From Mycolicibacterium parafortuitum (GTDB lineage: Bacteria > Actinomycetota > Actinomycetes > Mycobacteriales > Mycobacteriaceae), in contig NZ_AP022598.1 in NCBI RefSeq assembly GCF_010725485.1, positions 2,232,001 to 2,296,000 of the forward strand: a stretch of 64,000 bases of DNA, given 5' to 3'. Below are positions 1-8,505 of this stretch, in pieces; within the stretch, counting starts at the first letter, position 1; every line of letters begins with the position of its first letter. Made by a program: the position numbers and the translations under genes. Below the pieces are notes generated by a model. The model saw nothing but the letters and a program-made list of their open reading frames with translations, did not search any database and was not told the DNA's origin.

Positions 1-1181
1 TCGACCTTGCCGATGGCAATTTCTACGCCGACGGACCCGCGGCGCGGGCGGCGTACGCATGGATGCGCGCCAATCAGCCGGTGTTCCGCGACCGCAACGG
101 ACTCGCCGCCGCGACCACGCATCAGGCGGTACTCGACGCCGAGCGCAACCCCGAGCTGTTCTCCAGCACGGGCGGGATCCGCCCGGACCAGCCCGGTATG
201 CCGTACATGATCGACATGGACGATCCGGCCCACCTGCTGCGTCGCAAGCTGGTCAACTCCGGATTCACCCGCAAGCGGGTGATGGACAAGGTGCCGTCGA
301 TCGAAAAGCTCTGCGACACACTGATCGACGCGGTGTGTGAACGCGGCGAATGCGACTTCGTCCGCGACATCGCGGCGCCGCTGCCGATGGCGGTGATCGG
401 CGACATGCTCGGCGTGCTGCCCGACGAACGCGACATGCTGCTGACGTGGTCGGACGATCTGGTGTGCGGGCTGTCCTCCACCGTGGACGAGCAGGTCATC
501 CAGAAACTGATGGACACCTTCGCCGCCTACACCGCGTTCACCATGGAGGTGATCGCCGACCGGCGCGCCAACCCCCGCGACGACCTGTTCTCGATCCTGG
601 TCAACGCCGAGGTCGAGGGCTCGCGGATGTCCGACGACGAGATCGTGTTCGAGACGCTGCTGATCCTGATCGGCGGTGACGAGACCACCCGCCACACTCT
701 GTCCGGCGGCACCGAACAGCTTCTGCGCCATCAGGATCAGTGGCAGCAGGTGGTGGCGAATCACGAACTGCTGCCGAGTGCGATCGAAGAGATGCTGCGC
801 TGGACGTCGCCGGTGAAGAACATGTGCCGGACCCTGACCGCCGACACCGAGTTCCACGGCACCGAGCTGAAATCCGGCGAGAAGATCATGCTGATGTTCG
901 AATCGGCGAACTTCGACGAAGCCGTCTTCGAGAACCCGGAGTCCTTCGACATCCACCGCAGCCCGAACAACCACGTCGCGTTCGGCTTCGGCACCCACTT
1001 CTGCCTGGGTAACCAGCTGGCACGGCTTGAGCTCAAGCTGATGCTCGGCAAGCTGCTGCAACGGCTGCCGGATCTGCGTCTCGCCGACCCGGGCATGCTT
1101 CCGTTGCGGCCGGCCAACTTCGTCAGCGGCCTGGAATCGATGCCGGTGGTCTTCACGCCGACGGCGAAGGTCCTGGACTGA
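1..1181 (+). CDS. cyp142: Cytochrome P450 CYP142, steroid C26-monooxygenase (5' truncated by window edge)
   Basis: This P450 oxidises the terminal side-chain carbon of cholesterol or cholest-4-en-3-one, producing the C26 acid that FadD19 then activates. The frame is open from base 3, so the visible part starts DLADGNFYA; I estimate that fewer than about ten N-terminal residues are missing. The I-helix motif IGGDETTRH and the haem-thiolate loop FGFGTHFCLG (Cys near visible residue 334) are both intact. The protein closely matches my recollection of M. tuberculosis CYP142 (Rv3518c), including the PANFVSGLESMPVVFTP C-terminus. It converges on echA19 across a 91-bp gap that holds a long hairpin. 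The role is inferred from the family and from the sterol-gene context. Confidence 0.93.
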   Translation, partial: DLADGNFYADGPAARAAYAWMRANQPVFRDRNGLAAATTHQAVLDAERNPELFSSTGGIRPDQPGMPYMIDMDDPAHLLRRKLVNSGFTRKRVMDKVPSIEKLCDTLIDAVCERGECDFVRDIAAPLPMAVIGDMLGVLPDERDMLLTWSDDLVCGLSSTVDEQVIQKLMDTFAAYTAFTMEVIADRRANPRDDLFSILVNAEVEGSRMSDDEIVFETLLILIGGDETTRHTLSGGTEQLLRHQDQWQQVVANHELLPSAIEEMLRWTSPVKNMCRTLTADTEFHGTELKSGEKIMLMFESANFDEAVFENPESFDIHRSPNNHVAFGFGTHFCLGNQLARLELKLMLGKLLQRLPDLRLADPGMLPLRPANFVSGLESMPVVFTPTAKVLD

Positions 1182-1204
1182 GGGGTTCGCCTTCGACAGT
1201 TGTG

Positions 1205-1258
1205 AATGTGGGCCTTGTGTACGGGTTTCGAGCGATCCGCGTACACAAGGCCCACATT
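1205..1258. terminator. Perfect 19-bp inverted repeat between convergent cyp142 and echA19
   Basis: Arms at 1205-1223 and 1240-1258 are perfectly complementary around a 16-base loop. The stem includes GGGCCTTGTGTACG and its complement. The position between two convergent gene ends suggests a bidirectional terminator. There is no U-tract on either side, which is common for mycobacterial hairpins, so termination is inferred rather than shown. Confidence 0.6.
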
Positions 1259-1272
1259 TGCGTGGTGCTTGC

Positions 1273-2079
1273 CTACTTCAGCTTCCAGACCGGTTTGCGC
1301 TTCTCCAGGAACGCCTTCGGGCCTTCCTTGGAGTCCTCGGACAGGAACACCGGGATACCGTTGGCGGTGTCAGGCCCGAAGGCCTCCTCCTCGTGCATGC
1401 CCTCAGTCTCGCGGATGGTCTTCAGGATCGCCTGCACGGCCAGGGGGCCGTTGCCGTTGATGACCTCGGCGATCTCGAGCGCCTTCGTCAGCGCCTGCCC
1501 GTCGGGAACCACGTGCCCGATCAGGCCGAACTCCTTGGCCTCGGCAGCGCTGATGTGGCGTCCGGTCAGCAGGATGTCGCAGGCGACGGTGTAAGGGATC
1601 TGCCGGACCAGCCGGACCGCCGAACCACCCATCGGGTAGAGGCTCCACTTGGCCTCCGACACACCGAACTTGGCGCTCTCACCCGCGACGCGGATGTCGG
1701 TGCCCTGCAGGATCTCGGTGCCGCCGGCGATCGCGGCGCCCTCGACCGCGGCGATCAGTGGCTTCTTCAGCCGACGGCCCTTGAGCAGCGCCGGGATCTT
1801 CGACGGGTCGTAGCCGCTTTTGAACGAGTCGCCGGGGGACTGGCTGTCGGCCTTCTTGAGGTCCATGCCCGCACAGAACGCCCCACCCGCGCCGGTCAGG
1901 ATGCAGCTGCGGATCTCGGGATCGGAGTCGACGCGATCCCAGGCCTCGACCATGATCTGCATCATTTCGGCGGACAGCGCGTTGCGTTTTTCCGGCCGGT
2001 TCATCGTGACGATCAGGGTGTGTCCCCGCTGTTCGACGAGGGCGTCGGGAGCCTTTTCCGGGTTTTGTTCGTCGCTCAC
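1273..2079 (-). CDS. echA19: Enoyl-CoA hydratase EchA19 (steroid side-chain beta-oxidation)
   Basis: A crotonase-fold hydratase of 268 residues, expected to hydrate the steroid enoyl-CoA formed by the FadE acyl-CoA dehydrogenases. The oxyanion-hole segment GAFCAGMDL and the segment [20 protein letters not shown] are typical of the family, and the sequence strongly resembles Rv3516. I chose the GTG at 2079 because GGAAGG lies about ten bases upstream and the resulting length fits the family. The frame stays open to 2133, but that extension would run through the KstR operator. It diverges from fadD19, so one operator can control both transcripts. Confidence 0.9.
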   Translation of the reverse strand: MSDEQNPEKAPDALVEQRGHTLIVTMNRPEKRNALSAEMMQIMVEAWDRVDSDPEIRSCILTGAGGAFCAGMDLKKADSQSPGDSFKSGYDPSKIPALLKGRRLKKPLIAAVEGAAIAGGTEILQGTDIRVAGESAKFGVSEAKWSLYPMGGSAVRLVRQIPYTVACDILLTGRHISAAEAKEFGLIGHVVPDGQALTKALEIAEVINGNGPLAVQAILKTIRETEGMHEEEAFGPDTANGIPVFLSEDSKEGPKAFLEKRKPVWKLK

Positions 2080-2125
2080 GAATTGATCCGCCTTCCAGCG
2101 TCGATGCCACAGACTTGTCTGGAAA

Positions 2126-2139
2126 TGTAACACGTTCTA
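2126..2139. promoter_or_regulatory. KstR operator between echA19 and fadD19
   Basis: TGTAACACGTTCTA fits the KstR pattern TnnAACnnGTTnnA. It overlaps a possible -10 on each strand: TAGTTT at 2138-2143 for fadD19 and, on the complement, TACATT at 2128-2123 for echA19. Binding would be expected to repress both genes until a sterol-derived CoA ligand relieves KstR, as known for this regulon. Confidence 0.88.
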
Positions 2140-2149
2140 GTTTAGAGCC

Positions 2150-3799
2150 GTGGCCCTGAACATCGCCGATCTCGCCGAGCACGCCATTGACGCTGTGCCT
2201 GACCGCGTCGCCCTCATTTCGGGCGACGAGACGCTGACCTACGCCGAGTTGGAGGAGAGAGCCAACCGGCTGGCTCACTACCTGCTCGACGAGGGTGTGA
2301 AGAAAGACGACAAGGTCGGGCTGTACTGCCGGAACCGCATCGAGATCGTCATCGGGATGCTGGGCATCATCAAGGCCGGCGCCATCCTGGTGAACATCAA
2401 CTTCCGCTACGTCGAGGGCGAGCTGAAGTACCTGTTCGACAACTCCGACATGGTGGCCCTGATCCACGAGCGCCGGTACTCCGACCGGGTGGCCAACGTG
2501 CTGCCGGAGACGCCGGCGGTGAAGACCGTGATCGTCATCGAGGACGGATCCGACGACGACTTCCAGCGCTACGGCGGGGTGGAGTTCAACGCCGCGCTGG
2601 CCCAGGGATCGCCGGAGCGGGACTTCGGTCCGCGCAGCGAGGACGACATCTATCTGCTCTACACCGGCGGCACCACGGGGTTCCCCAAGGGCGTGATGTG
2701 GCGCCACGAGGACATCTACCGAGTCCTGTTCGGCGGCACCGACTTCGCCACCGGTGAGCCGATCGCCGATGAGTACGGGCTGGCCAAGCAGGCCGTGGAG
2801 AGCGGCCCGATGGTGCGCTACCCGATTCCGCCGATGATTCACGGTGCGACGCAGTCGGCCACCTGGATGGCGTTGTTCGCCGGGCAGACCACCTTGCTGG
2901 TGCCCGAGTTCGACCCCGAAGAGGTCTGGGAGACCATCGACAAGCACAAGGTCAACCTGCTGTTCTTCACCGGCGACGCGATGGCCCGCCCGCTGCTCGA
3001 CGCGTTGATCGCGCATCAGGAGGAGGGCAAGCAGTACGACCTGTCGAGTCTGTTCCTGCTGGCCAGCACCGCGGCGCTGTTCTCCACCAGCATCAAGGAG
3101 AAGTTCCTCGAGCTGCTGCCCAACCGCATCATCACCGATTCCATCGGCTCGTCGGAGACCGGCTTCGGCGGCAGCAGCGTCGTCGCCAAGGGTCAGTCCC
3201 ACACCGGTGGCCCCCGGGTGACCATCGACAAGAACGTCGTCGTGATCGACGACGACGGCAACGAGGTCAAGCCCGGCAGCGGCGTGCGCGGTGTGATCGC
3301 CAAGCGGGGCCACATCCCGGTCGGCTATTACAAGGACGAGAAGAAGACCGCCGAGACGTTCCGGACCATCAACGGCGTGCGCTACGCGATCCCGGGTGAC
3401 TACGCCACCGTCGAGGAGGACGGCAGCGTCACGATGCTCGGCCGCGGGTCGGTGTCGATCAACAGCGGCGGCGAGAAGATCTACCCCGAAGAGGTCGAGG
3501 CCGCGCTGAAGGGGCATCCCGACGTGTTCGACGCGCTTGTCGTCGGCGTCCCGGACGAGCGGTTCGGTCAGCATGTCGCCGCCGTGGTGCAGCCGCGTGC
3601 GGGCACCCGCCCGACCCTCGCGGAACTGGACGCGCACGTGCGCTCCGAGATCGCCGGTTACAAGGTGCCGCGCAGCCTGTGGTACGTCGGCGAGGTCAAG
3701 CGTTCACCCGCGGGCAAGCCCGACTACCGCTGGGCCAAGGACACCACCGAGGAACGGCCGGCCGACGAGGTCCACGCCAAGCATGTAGGAGCGAAGTGA
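2150..3799 (+). CDS. fadD19: FadD19, steroid C26-oyl-CoA ligase
   Basis: ATP-dependent acyl-CoA synthetase that activates 3-oxocholest-4-en-26-oate, the first committed step of side-chain beta-oxidation after CYP142/CYP125 oxidation. The adenylate-forming motif YTGGTTGFPKGVMW lies near residue 170; later core motifs DSIGSSETGFGG and SINSGGEKIYPEEVEAAL are intact, as is the C-terminal catalytic lysine region SPAGKPDYRWAK. Identity to Rv3515c is evident throughout. The GTG start at 2150 lies about seven bases after a TAGTTT -10 candidate and has no clear ribosome-binding site, so leaderless translation is likely. The stop overlaps the next gene by four bases (GTGA). Confidence 0.94.
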   Translation: MALNIADLAEHAIDAVPDRVALISGDETLTYAELEERANRLAHYLLDEGVKKDDKVGLYCRNRIEIVIGMLGIIKAGAILVNINFRYVEGELKYLFDNSDMVALIHERRYSDRVANVLPETPAVKTVIVIEDGSDDDFQRYGGVEFNAALAQGSPERDFGPRSEDDIYLLYTGGTTGFPKGVMWRHEDIYRVLFGGTDFATGEPIADEYGLAKQAVESGPMVRYPIPPMIHGATQSATWMALFAGQTTLLVPEFDPEEVWETIDKHKVNLLFFTGDAMARPLLDALIAHQEEGKQYDLSSLFLLASTAALFSTSIKEKFLELLPNRIITDSIGSSETGFGGSSVVAKGQSHTGGPRVTIDKNVVVIDDDGNEVKPGSGVRGVIAKRGHIPVGYYKDEKKTAETFRTINGVRYAIPGDYATVEEDGSVTMLGRGSVSINSGGEKIYPEEVEAALKGHPDVFDALVVGVPDERFGQHVAAVVQPRAGTRPTLAELDAHVRSEIAGYKVPRSLWYVGEVKRSPAGKPDYRWAKDTTEERPADEVHAKHVGAK

Positions 3800-4917
3800 A
3801 AACCGAACTGTGTGACCGTTTCGGCATCGAATACCCGCTGTTCGTCTTCACCCCGTCGGAGAAGGTGGCCGCCGCGGTCAGCAAGGCCGGCGGTCTGGGC
3901 GTGCTGGGCTGCGTGCGGTTCAACGACGCCGACGACCTAGAGAACGTCCTGCAGTGGATGGACGCCAACACCGACGGTAAGCCGTACGGCGTCGACATCG
4001 TGATGCCGGCGAAGGTCCCGACCGAGGGCACCTCCGTCGACATCAACAAGCTGATCCCGGCCGAGCACCGCGAGTTCGTCGACAAGACGCTCGCCGACCT
4101 CGGTGTGCCGCCGCTGCCCGAGGACGAGGAGCGCTCCGAAGGCGTTCTGGGCTGGCTGCATTCGGTGGCGCGCAGCCACGTCGAGGTCGCGCTCAAGCAT
4201 CCGATCAAGCTGATCGCCAACGCGCTGGGCTCACCGCCCAAGGATGTCATCGACCAGGTGCACGCGGCCGGAGTGCCGGTCGCCGCGCTCGCCGGCTCGC
4301 CGAAACACGCTCTGCGCCATGTCGAGAACGGCGTCGACATCGTTGTCGCCCAGGGCCACGAGGCCGGTGGGCACACCGGTGAGATCGGCTCGATGGTGCT
4401 GTGGCCCGAGATCGTCGACGCCCTCGACGGCAAGGCGCCGGTGCTGGCGGCGGGCGGGATCGGTACCGGAAGGCAGGTGGCCGCCGCGCTGGCTCTCGGC
4501 GCGCAGGGTGTCTGGATGGGGTCGGCGTTCCTGACCTCCGCCGAGTACGACCTCGGTGTCCGGTTGCCGTCGGGCCGTTCGGTGATCCAGGAAGCCATGC
4601 TGAACGCGACCTCGGCCGACACGGTGCGCCGCCGTATCTACACGGGCAAGCCTGCCCGGTTGCTCAAGAGCCGCTGGACCGACGCGTGGGACGCCGAGGG
4701 CGCCCCCGATCCGCTGCCGATGCCGCTGCAGAACATCCTCGTCAGCGAGGCGCATCAGCGCATGAGCGAATCCAGTGATCCGACCACGGTCGCGATGCCG
4801 GTGGGCCAGATCGTCGGCCGGATGAACGAGATCCGGCCCGTCGCCGACATCGTCGCCGAATTGGTCAGCGGATTCGAAGAGGCCACGAAACGTCTGGATG
4901 GCATCCGCGACAACTAG
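3796..4917 (+). CDS. Nitronate monooxygenase-like FMN oxidoreductase
   Basis: A TIM-barrel protein of the 2-nitropropane dioxygenase/nitronate monooxygenase family, 373 residues. Family features visible are an early substrate loop (GGLGVLGCVRF), the motif GHEAGGHTG near residue 195, and the phosphate-binding segment AAGGIGTGRQVAAALALGAQGVWMGS. The GTG start at 3796 is preceded by TAGGAG and overlaps the fadD19 stop, so the two are translationally coupled and share the KstR-controlled promoter. The substrate is unknown; family members act on nitronates or serve as enoyl-type reductases. A sterol role is inferred only from the operon. Confidence 0.85.
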   Translation: MKTELCDRFGIEYPLFVFTPSEKVAAAVSKAGGLGVLGCVRFNDADDLENVLQWMDANTDGKPYGVDIVMPAKVPTEGTSVDINKLIPAEHREFVDKTLADLGVPPLPEDEERSEGVLGWLHSVARSHVEVALKHPIKLIANALGSPPKDVIDQVHAAGVPVAALAGSPKHALRHVENGVDIVVAQGHEAGGHTGEIGSMVLWPEIVDALDGKAPVLAAGGIGTGRQVAAALALGAQGVWMGSAFLTSAEYDLGVRLPSGRSVIQEAMLNATSADTVRRRIYTGKPARLLKSRWTDAWDAEGAPDPLPMPLQNILVSEAHQRMSESSDPTTVAMPVGQIVGRMNEIRPVADIVAELVSGFEEATKRLDGIRDN

Positions 4918-4925
4918 CCCCGGCG

Positions 4926-4938
4926 TATAACCACAGGG
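4926..4938 (+). promoter_or_regulatory. Possible -10 element for leaderless ilvX
   Basis: TATAAC at 4926-4931 is followed seven bases later by the ilvX GTG, the spacing expected when transcription begins at the first base of the start codon. No -35 or ribosome-binding site is convincing. The alternative is simple read-through from the fadD19 operon, whose last stop is only 21 bases upstream of the GTG. Confidence 0.35.
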
Positions 4939-6528
4939 GTGAACGGCGCCCGGTCTCTGCTCAGCGCACTCGTCGCCCACGGTGTGGACGTGTGTTTCGC
5001 CAACCCCGGAACCTCGGAGATGCACTTCGTCGCCGGGCTGGATGCGGTGCCGCAGATGCGGGGCGTGCTCACGCTGTTCGAAGGGGTGGCCACCGGCGCA
5101 GCCGACGGCTACGCCCGGATGGCCGACCGGCCCGCCTGCGTGCTCCTGCACCTCGGGCCGGGTCTCGGTAACGGGCTGGCCAACCTGCACAACGCGCGGC
5201 GCGCACATGTGCCGATGGTCGTGGTCGTGGGCGACCACGCGACGTACCACAAGAAGTACGACGCACCACTGGAATCCGATATCGACGCGGTGGCGCGCAC
5301 GGTGTCGGGCTGGGTGCGCCGCACCCTCGACACCGGCGACATCGCCGTCGACGTGGCCGCCGCGGTGGCCGCCGGCCGGGCCGGTGTGGTGTCGACGCTG
5401 ATCCTGCCCGCCGATGTGTCGTGGACCGACAGTGAGCCGGCGGAGCGGAGCTTGCGGAGCGACCATGTTCCCGATCCGTTCCCGACTCCGGCCGCTGCGG
5501 CGGTGGTAGACGACGACGCGGTCCGCGACGCGGTCGCCGCGCTGGATTCCGGTGCTGCCACGGTGCTGCTCATCGGTGGCGACGCGGCCAGGGGCGCGGG
5601 TCTGTCGGCTGCCGCGCGCATCGCCGAGGCCACCGGCGCCCGCGTGCTGTGCGAGACGTTCCCGACCCGGCTGCGGCGCGGGGCGGGCGTACCGGTGATC
5701 GAACGCCTCGCGTACTTCGCCGAAGCCGCCGAGGAACAGCTCGCAGGGGCCGAGCATCTGATCCTGGCCGGCGCCGCATCGCCGGTGTCGTTCTTCGCCT
5801 ATCCCGGACGTCCTAGCGACCTGGTGCCCGCCGGATGCGAAGTGCACACACTGGCAACGCATTCCGGCGCCACCGCGGCGCTTGAGGCGCTCGCCGACGA
5901 ACTCGGCGGGGACACCGTGGTCCCCGTCGCGCCGTTGCGGCGGCCCGAGATGCCGACCGGCGCGCTCACCGCGTTCTCGACCGCCGCGGTGATCGGTGCG
6001 CTGCTACCGGAGGACGCGGTGATCGTCGACGAATCGAACACCGCGGGCGTCGGGGTGGCCGCCGCGACGGCGGGTGCACCCGCCCACGACGTGCTGACGC
6101 TGACCGGCGGCGCGATCGGCTACGGTATGCCCGCCGCGATCGGTGCCGCCATCGCCGCGCCCGAGCGGCCGGTGCTGTCGCTGCAGGCCGACGGTTCGGC
6201 GATGTACACGCTGTCGGCGCTGTGGACGCAGGCCCGCGAACAACTGGACGTGACCACCGTGATCCTCAACAACGGTGCTTACGACATCCTGCGGATCGAA
6301 CTGCAACGCGTGGGCGCGGCCGATGACGCACCGGCTGGCCCCCAGGCACAGCGGCTCCTCGATCTCGGAAGTCCGACAATCGATTTCGTGAAAATTGCCG
6401 AGGGTATGGGGGTGCCTGCCCGGCGCGCCACCACCGCCGAGGAACTCGCGGCCGCCCTGACCGCGGCGTTCGCCGAACCGGGACCGCACTTGATCGAGGT
6501 GGTGCTGCCGTCACTGGTATCGGGCTGA
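4939..6528 (+). CDS. ilvX: Thiamine-diphosphate-dependent enzyme IlvX (acetolactate synthase-like)
   Basis: A 529-residue ThDP enzyme with the usual Pyr, middle and PP domains. The conserved glutamate is in TLFEGVATGAADGYARM, and the ThDP/metal motif is LQADGSAMYTL...ILNNGAYDIL. The canonical GDG is ADG here. The sequence matches what I recall of Rv3509c (ilvX), which also lies in the cholesterol cluster. The name reflects similarity to acetolactate synthase, but the protein is closer to benzoylformate-decarboxylase-like members and its substrate is not established. A run reading EPAERSLRSDH near residue 165 looks like a low-complexity insertion relative to the family. It converges on a lipoprotein gene 16 bases downstream. 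Confidence 0.85.
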   Translation: MNGARSLLSALVAHGVDVCFANPGTSEMHFVAGLDAVPQMRGVLTLFEGVATGAADGYARMADRPACVLLHLGPGLGNGLANLHNARRAHVPMVVVVGDHATYHKKYDAPLESDIDAVARTVSGWVRRTLDTGDIAVDVAAAVAAGRAGVVSTLILPADVSWTDSEPAERSLRSDHVPDPFPTPAAAAVVDDDAVRDAVAALDSGAATVLLIGGDAARGAGLSAAARIAEATGARVLCETFPTRLRRGAGVPVIERLAYFAEAAEEQLAGAEHLILAGAASPVSFFAYPGRPSDLVPAGCEVHTLATHSGATAALEALADELGGDTVVPVAPLRRPEMPTGALTAFSTAAVIGALLPEDAVIVDESNTAGVGVAAATAGAPAHDVLTLTGGAIGYGMPAAIGAAIAAPERPVLSLQADGSAMYTLSALWTQAREQLDVTTVILNNGAYDILRIELQRVGAADDAPAGPQAQRLLDLGSPTIDFVKIAEGMGVPARRATTAEELAAALTAAFAEPGPHLIEVVLPSLVSG

Positions 6529-6544
6529 CGGTCCGGTTGCGGGG

Positions 6545-7282
6545 CTAGCGCGGGGTGATCACCGTCTCGTCGTCGATCGCGAGGGTCGCCGGGCCCAGCA
6601 CGTCGAGCTGACTTTCCAGTGAGTCGGCGTTGAGCTGCAACACGTACCACGACCCGTCGCCGCCCGGGATCACGACCGTCTTCTGCGCGGCCATCTTCGT
6701 GACCCCGTCCTGGACCCAGGTGCCGCCGAGCTGGAAGGCCGGGTAGTCGCCCAGCGTCGTCATCTTTCCCTCGTTCATCGGTTCCCAGCCGGGCAGATTG
6801 CCGGCCTCGCCGGCGGCGGCATCGAGGACGGCCTGCGGGTCGACGTCGCCCACCAGCTTCGAGAGCAGTGCGACGATGCTCGGCGAGTACTCGGTCGCTT
6901 CCGGACCGGTGTAGATGATCGCGCCGTATGCCCATTCGGGCGTCTCCGCGCCGGCGTCCTCCCAGCCGTCCGGGACGGGCAGGTCGATCAGTGGAGCGCC
7001 GGGATCGCCGCGTTTCACCGGCGACTCCTCGATGCCGTTCTCCTTGATGTAGTCGGCGATCGTCGGCGCGGGTCCGTCGGGGGCCTGCTCGCGGGGCGCG
7101 ATGCGCGCAGTGCCGGGCGCGGCGGTGCTCGTCGACGTCTCGGCCGTGGGGGAGGAGCCAGAGGCTTCGGACGAAGATGAGGTCTCGGGCGAGGACGTGG
7201 TCTCCGAATTGCCGCAGCCGGAGACGACGAGCGCGAGCGCCGCGGCGACCGCGGCGGAGCAGGTGACAACGCTGCGCTTCAT
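6545..7282 (-). CDS. LpqN/LpqT-family lipoprotein
   Basis: A predicted exported lipoprotein of 245 residues. The signal peptide starts MKRSVVTCSAAVAAALALVV and ends in the lipobox VVSGC; a Ser/Thr-rich linker follows, then a globular domain resembling the mycobacterial Lpp-LpqN family (PDGWE..., TGPEA..., KTVVIPGGDGSWYVLQL). I chose the ATG at 7282, with AGGGG just upstream, over an in-frame TTG two codons earlier. It should sit on the outer face of the cytoplasmic membrane. LpqN proteins have been linked to envelope lipid traffic; a role near sterol genes is inference only. Confidence 0.78.
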   Translation of the reverse strand: MKRSVVTCSAAVAAALALVVSGCGNSETTSSPETSSSSEASGSSPTAETSTSTAAPGTARIAPREQAPDGPAPTIADYIKENGIEESPVKRGDPGAPLIDLPVPDGWEDAGAETPEWAYGAIIYTGPEATEYSPSIVALLSKLVGDVDPQAVLDAAAGEAGNLPGWEPMNEGKMTTLGDYPAFQLGGTWVQDGVTKMAAQKTVVIPGGDGSWYVLQLNADSLESQLDVLGPATLAIDDETVITPR

Positions 7283-7365
7283 GGCCAACCCCTGTCGGAG
7301 GACATTTCGTGCTGTCCAGCGAAGCGTAGATCAAGATCGGCGATGTGCTCGCAGAGTGGCAGAAC

Positions 7366-8505
7366 TCAGCGGATGTCGATCTTTCGCGCCGCCATGTTGC
7401 GGTCCACCTCCTGTTGCCACAGCTCGTAGGCGTGGGTGGTGTCGACCTCCTGCTCGTAGCGGGCGGTCATGTCCGGTGTCACGGCGGCCGCGTCGACATA
7501 GAACTGCTCGTACCAGCGCCGCAGCTGGTATACCGGTCCGTCTTCCTCGGTGAGTAGCGGGTTCTCGATCGGCGACTTGTTCTTCCAGATCTCCACGTCT
7601 TGAAGGAAGCCCTCACCGAACGAACTGTTCATCGCGCCGGCCAGTTTCGCGGCGTTGTCGGCGGGCAGTCCCGGCATCTCCCGCACCGCCACACCCCACT
7701 GCAGCATGAACGAGTGATGGGTGACGGGGTAGTGGCAGTTGATCAGCGCGACCTCGACGGTGAAATCCGGGCCGAGGTCGTTGTGCAACCAGTTGATCAT
7801 GTACGCGGGACCGAAGTACGTCGCCTCGGATCGCAGATACGTTCCATCCCAGAGCTTCTCGGGATTCGGTGTGTAGTCCGGGCGCGGTTTGGACTCCATG
7901 AACTGGCTCGCGGTGTGGCCATCGATGACGTTCTTGAAGTACGTCGGATACGCATGATGGATGTAGAAGAAATGCGCCATGTCGACGACGTTGTCCACGA
8001 TCTCGCGGCAGTGCGCACCCTCGATCAGCACCGAACTCCACTGCCACGGCGACCAGCGGCCCTCGTCGAAACCCTCGATCGTCGGCGGGATCAGTTCCGT
8101 CGCGGGCGCCGAACCCTCCGGGTCGTGCCACACCAGCAGCTGGCCGTTGACCTCCGTCGTGGGCCAGGCCCGGGTGCGCGCCAGCCGCGGGGTGCGCTTG
8201 GCGTACGGGACCAGCGTGCATCTGCCGTCGCCACCCCAGCGCCAGTCGTGGAACGGGCACGCGATCTGGTCGCCCTTGATCTCGCCCTGGGCCAGGTTGC
8301 CGCCCATATGCCTGCAGTAGCCGTCCAACACGTGGATCTGGCCGTCGGAGTCGGCGAACACCACCAGCATGGTGCCGAACGCATCGATGCCGTGGGGGCG
8401 CCCGTCGCGGAAGGACTCCGCGAGACCCAGGCAGTGCCAGCCGCGCGCGAACCGTGTCATCTCCTGCCCGGTGTCGATGTGACGCACCGTGTCCGTACCG
8501 CTCAT
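7366..8505 (-). CDS. KshA-like Rieske 3-ketosteroid 9alpha-hydroxylase, oxygenase subunit
   Basis: Rieske non-haem iron oxygenase of 379 residues. The [2Fe-2S] ligands are in CRHMGG...CPFHDWRWGGDGRC near residue 67-90, and the mononuclear iron ligands are in VDMAHFFYIHH. Similarity to KshA (Rv3526) runs the full length (GYCRHMGG, INCHYPVT, YQLRRWYEQFYVD), but enough residues differ to suggest a paralogue with another steroid preference. The expected reaction is 9alpha-hydroxylation, which with 1-dehydrogenation opens ring B. The reductase partner KshB is not in the window. The ATG at 8505 has GAGAGGAGG upstream and overlaps the kstD-like stop (ATGA), so it is the last gene of the fadE26-led operon. 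Confidence 0.87.
   Translation of the reverse strand: MSGTDTVRHIDTGQEMTRFARGWHCLGLAESFRDGRPHGIDAFGTMLVVFADSDGQIHVLDGYCRHMGGNLAQGEIKGDQIACPFHDWRWGGDGRCTLVPYAKRTPRLARTRAWPTTEVNGQLLVWHDPEGSAPATELIPPTIEGFDEGRWSPWQWSSVLIEGAHCREIVDNVVDMAHFFYIHHAYPTYFKNVIDGHTASQFMESKPRPDYTPNPEKLWDGTYLRSEATYFGPAYMINWLHNDLGPDFTVEVALINCHYPVTHHSFMLQWGVAVREMPGLPADNAAKLAGAMNSSFGEGFLQDVEIWKNKSPIENPLLTEEDGPVYQLRRWYEQFYVDAAAVTPDMTARYEQEVDTTHAYELWQQEVDRNMAARKIDIR

Noticed and set aside
5430..5470. Run GAGCGGAGCTTGCGGAGCGA inside ilvX as another copy of the short repeat
   Set aside because: It shares only a general GAGCG/TTGCG pattern, not the palindromic core, so I treat it as a low-complexity coding insertion.
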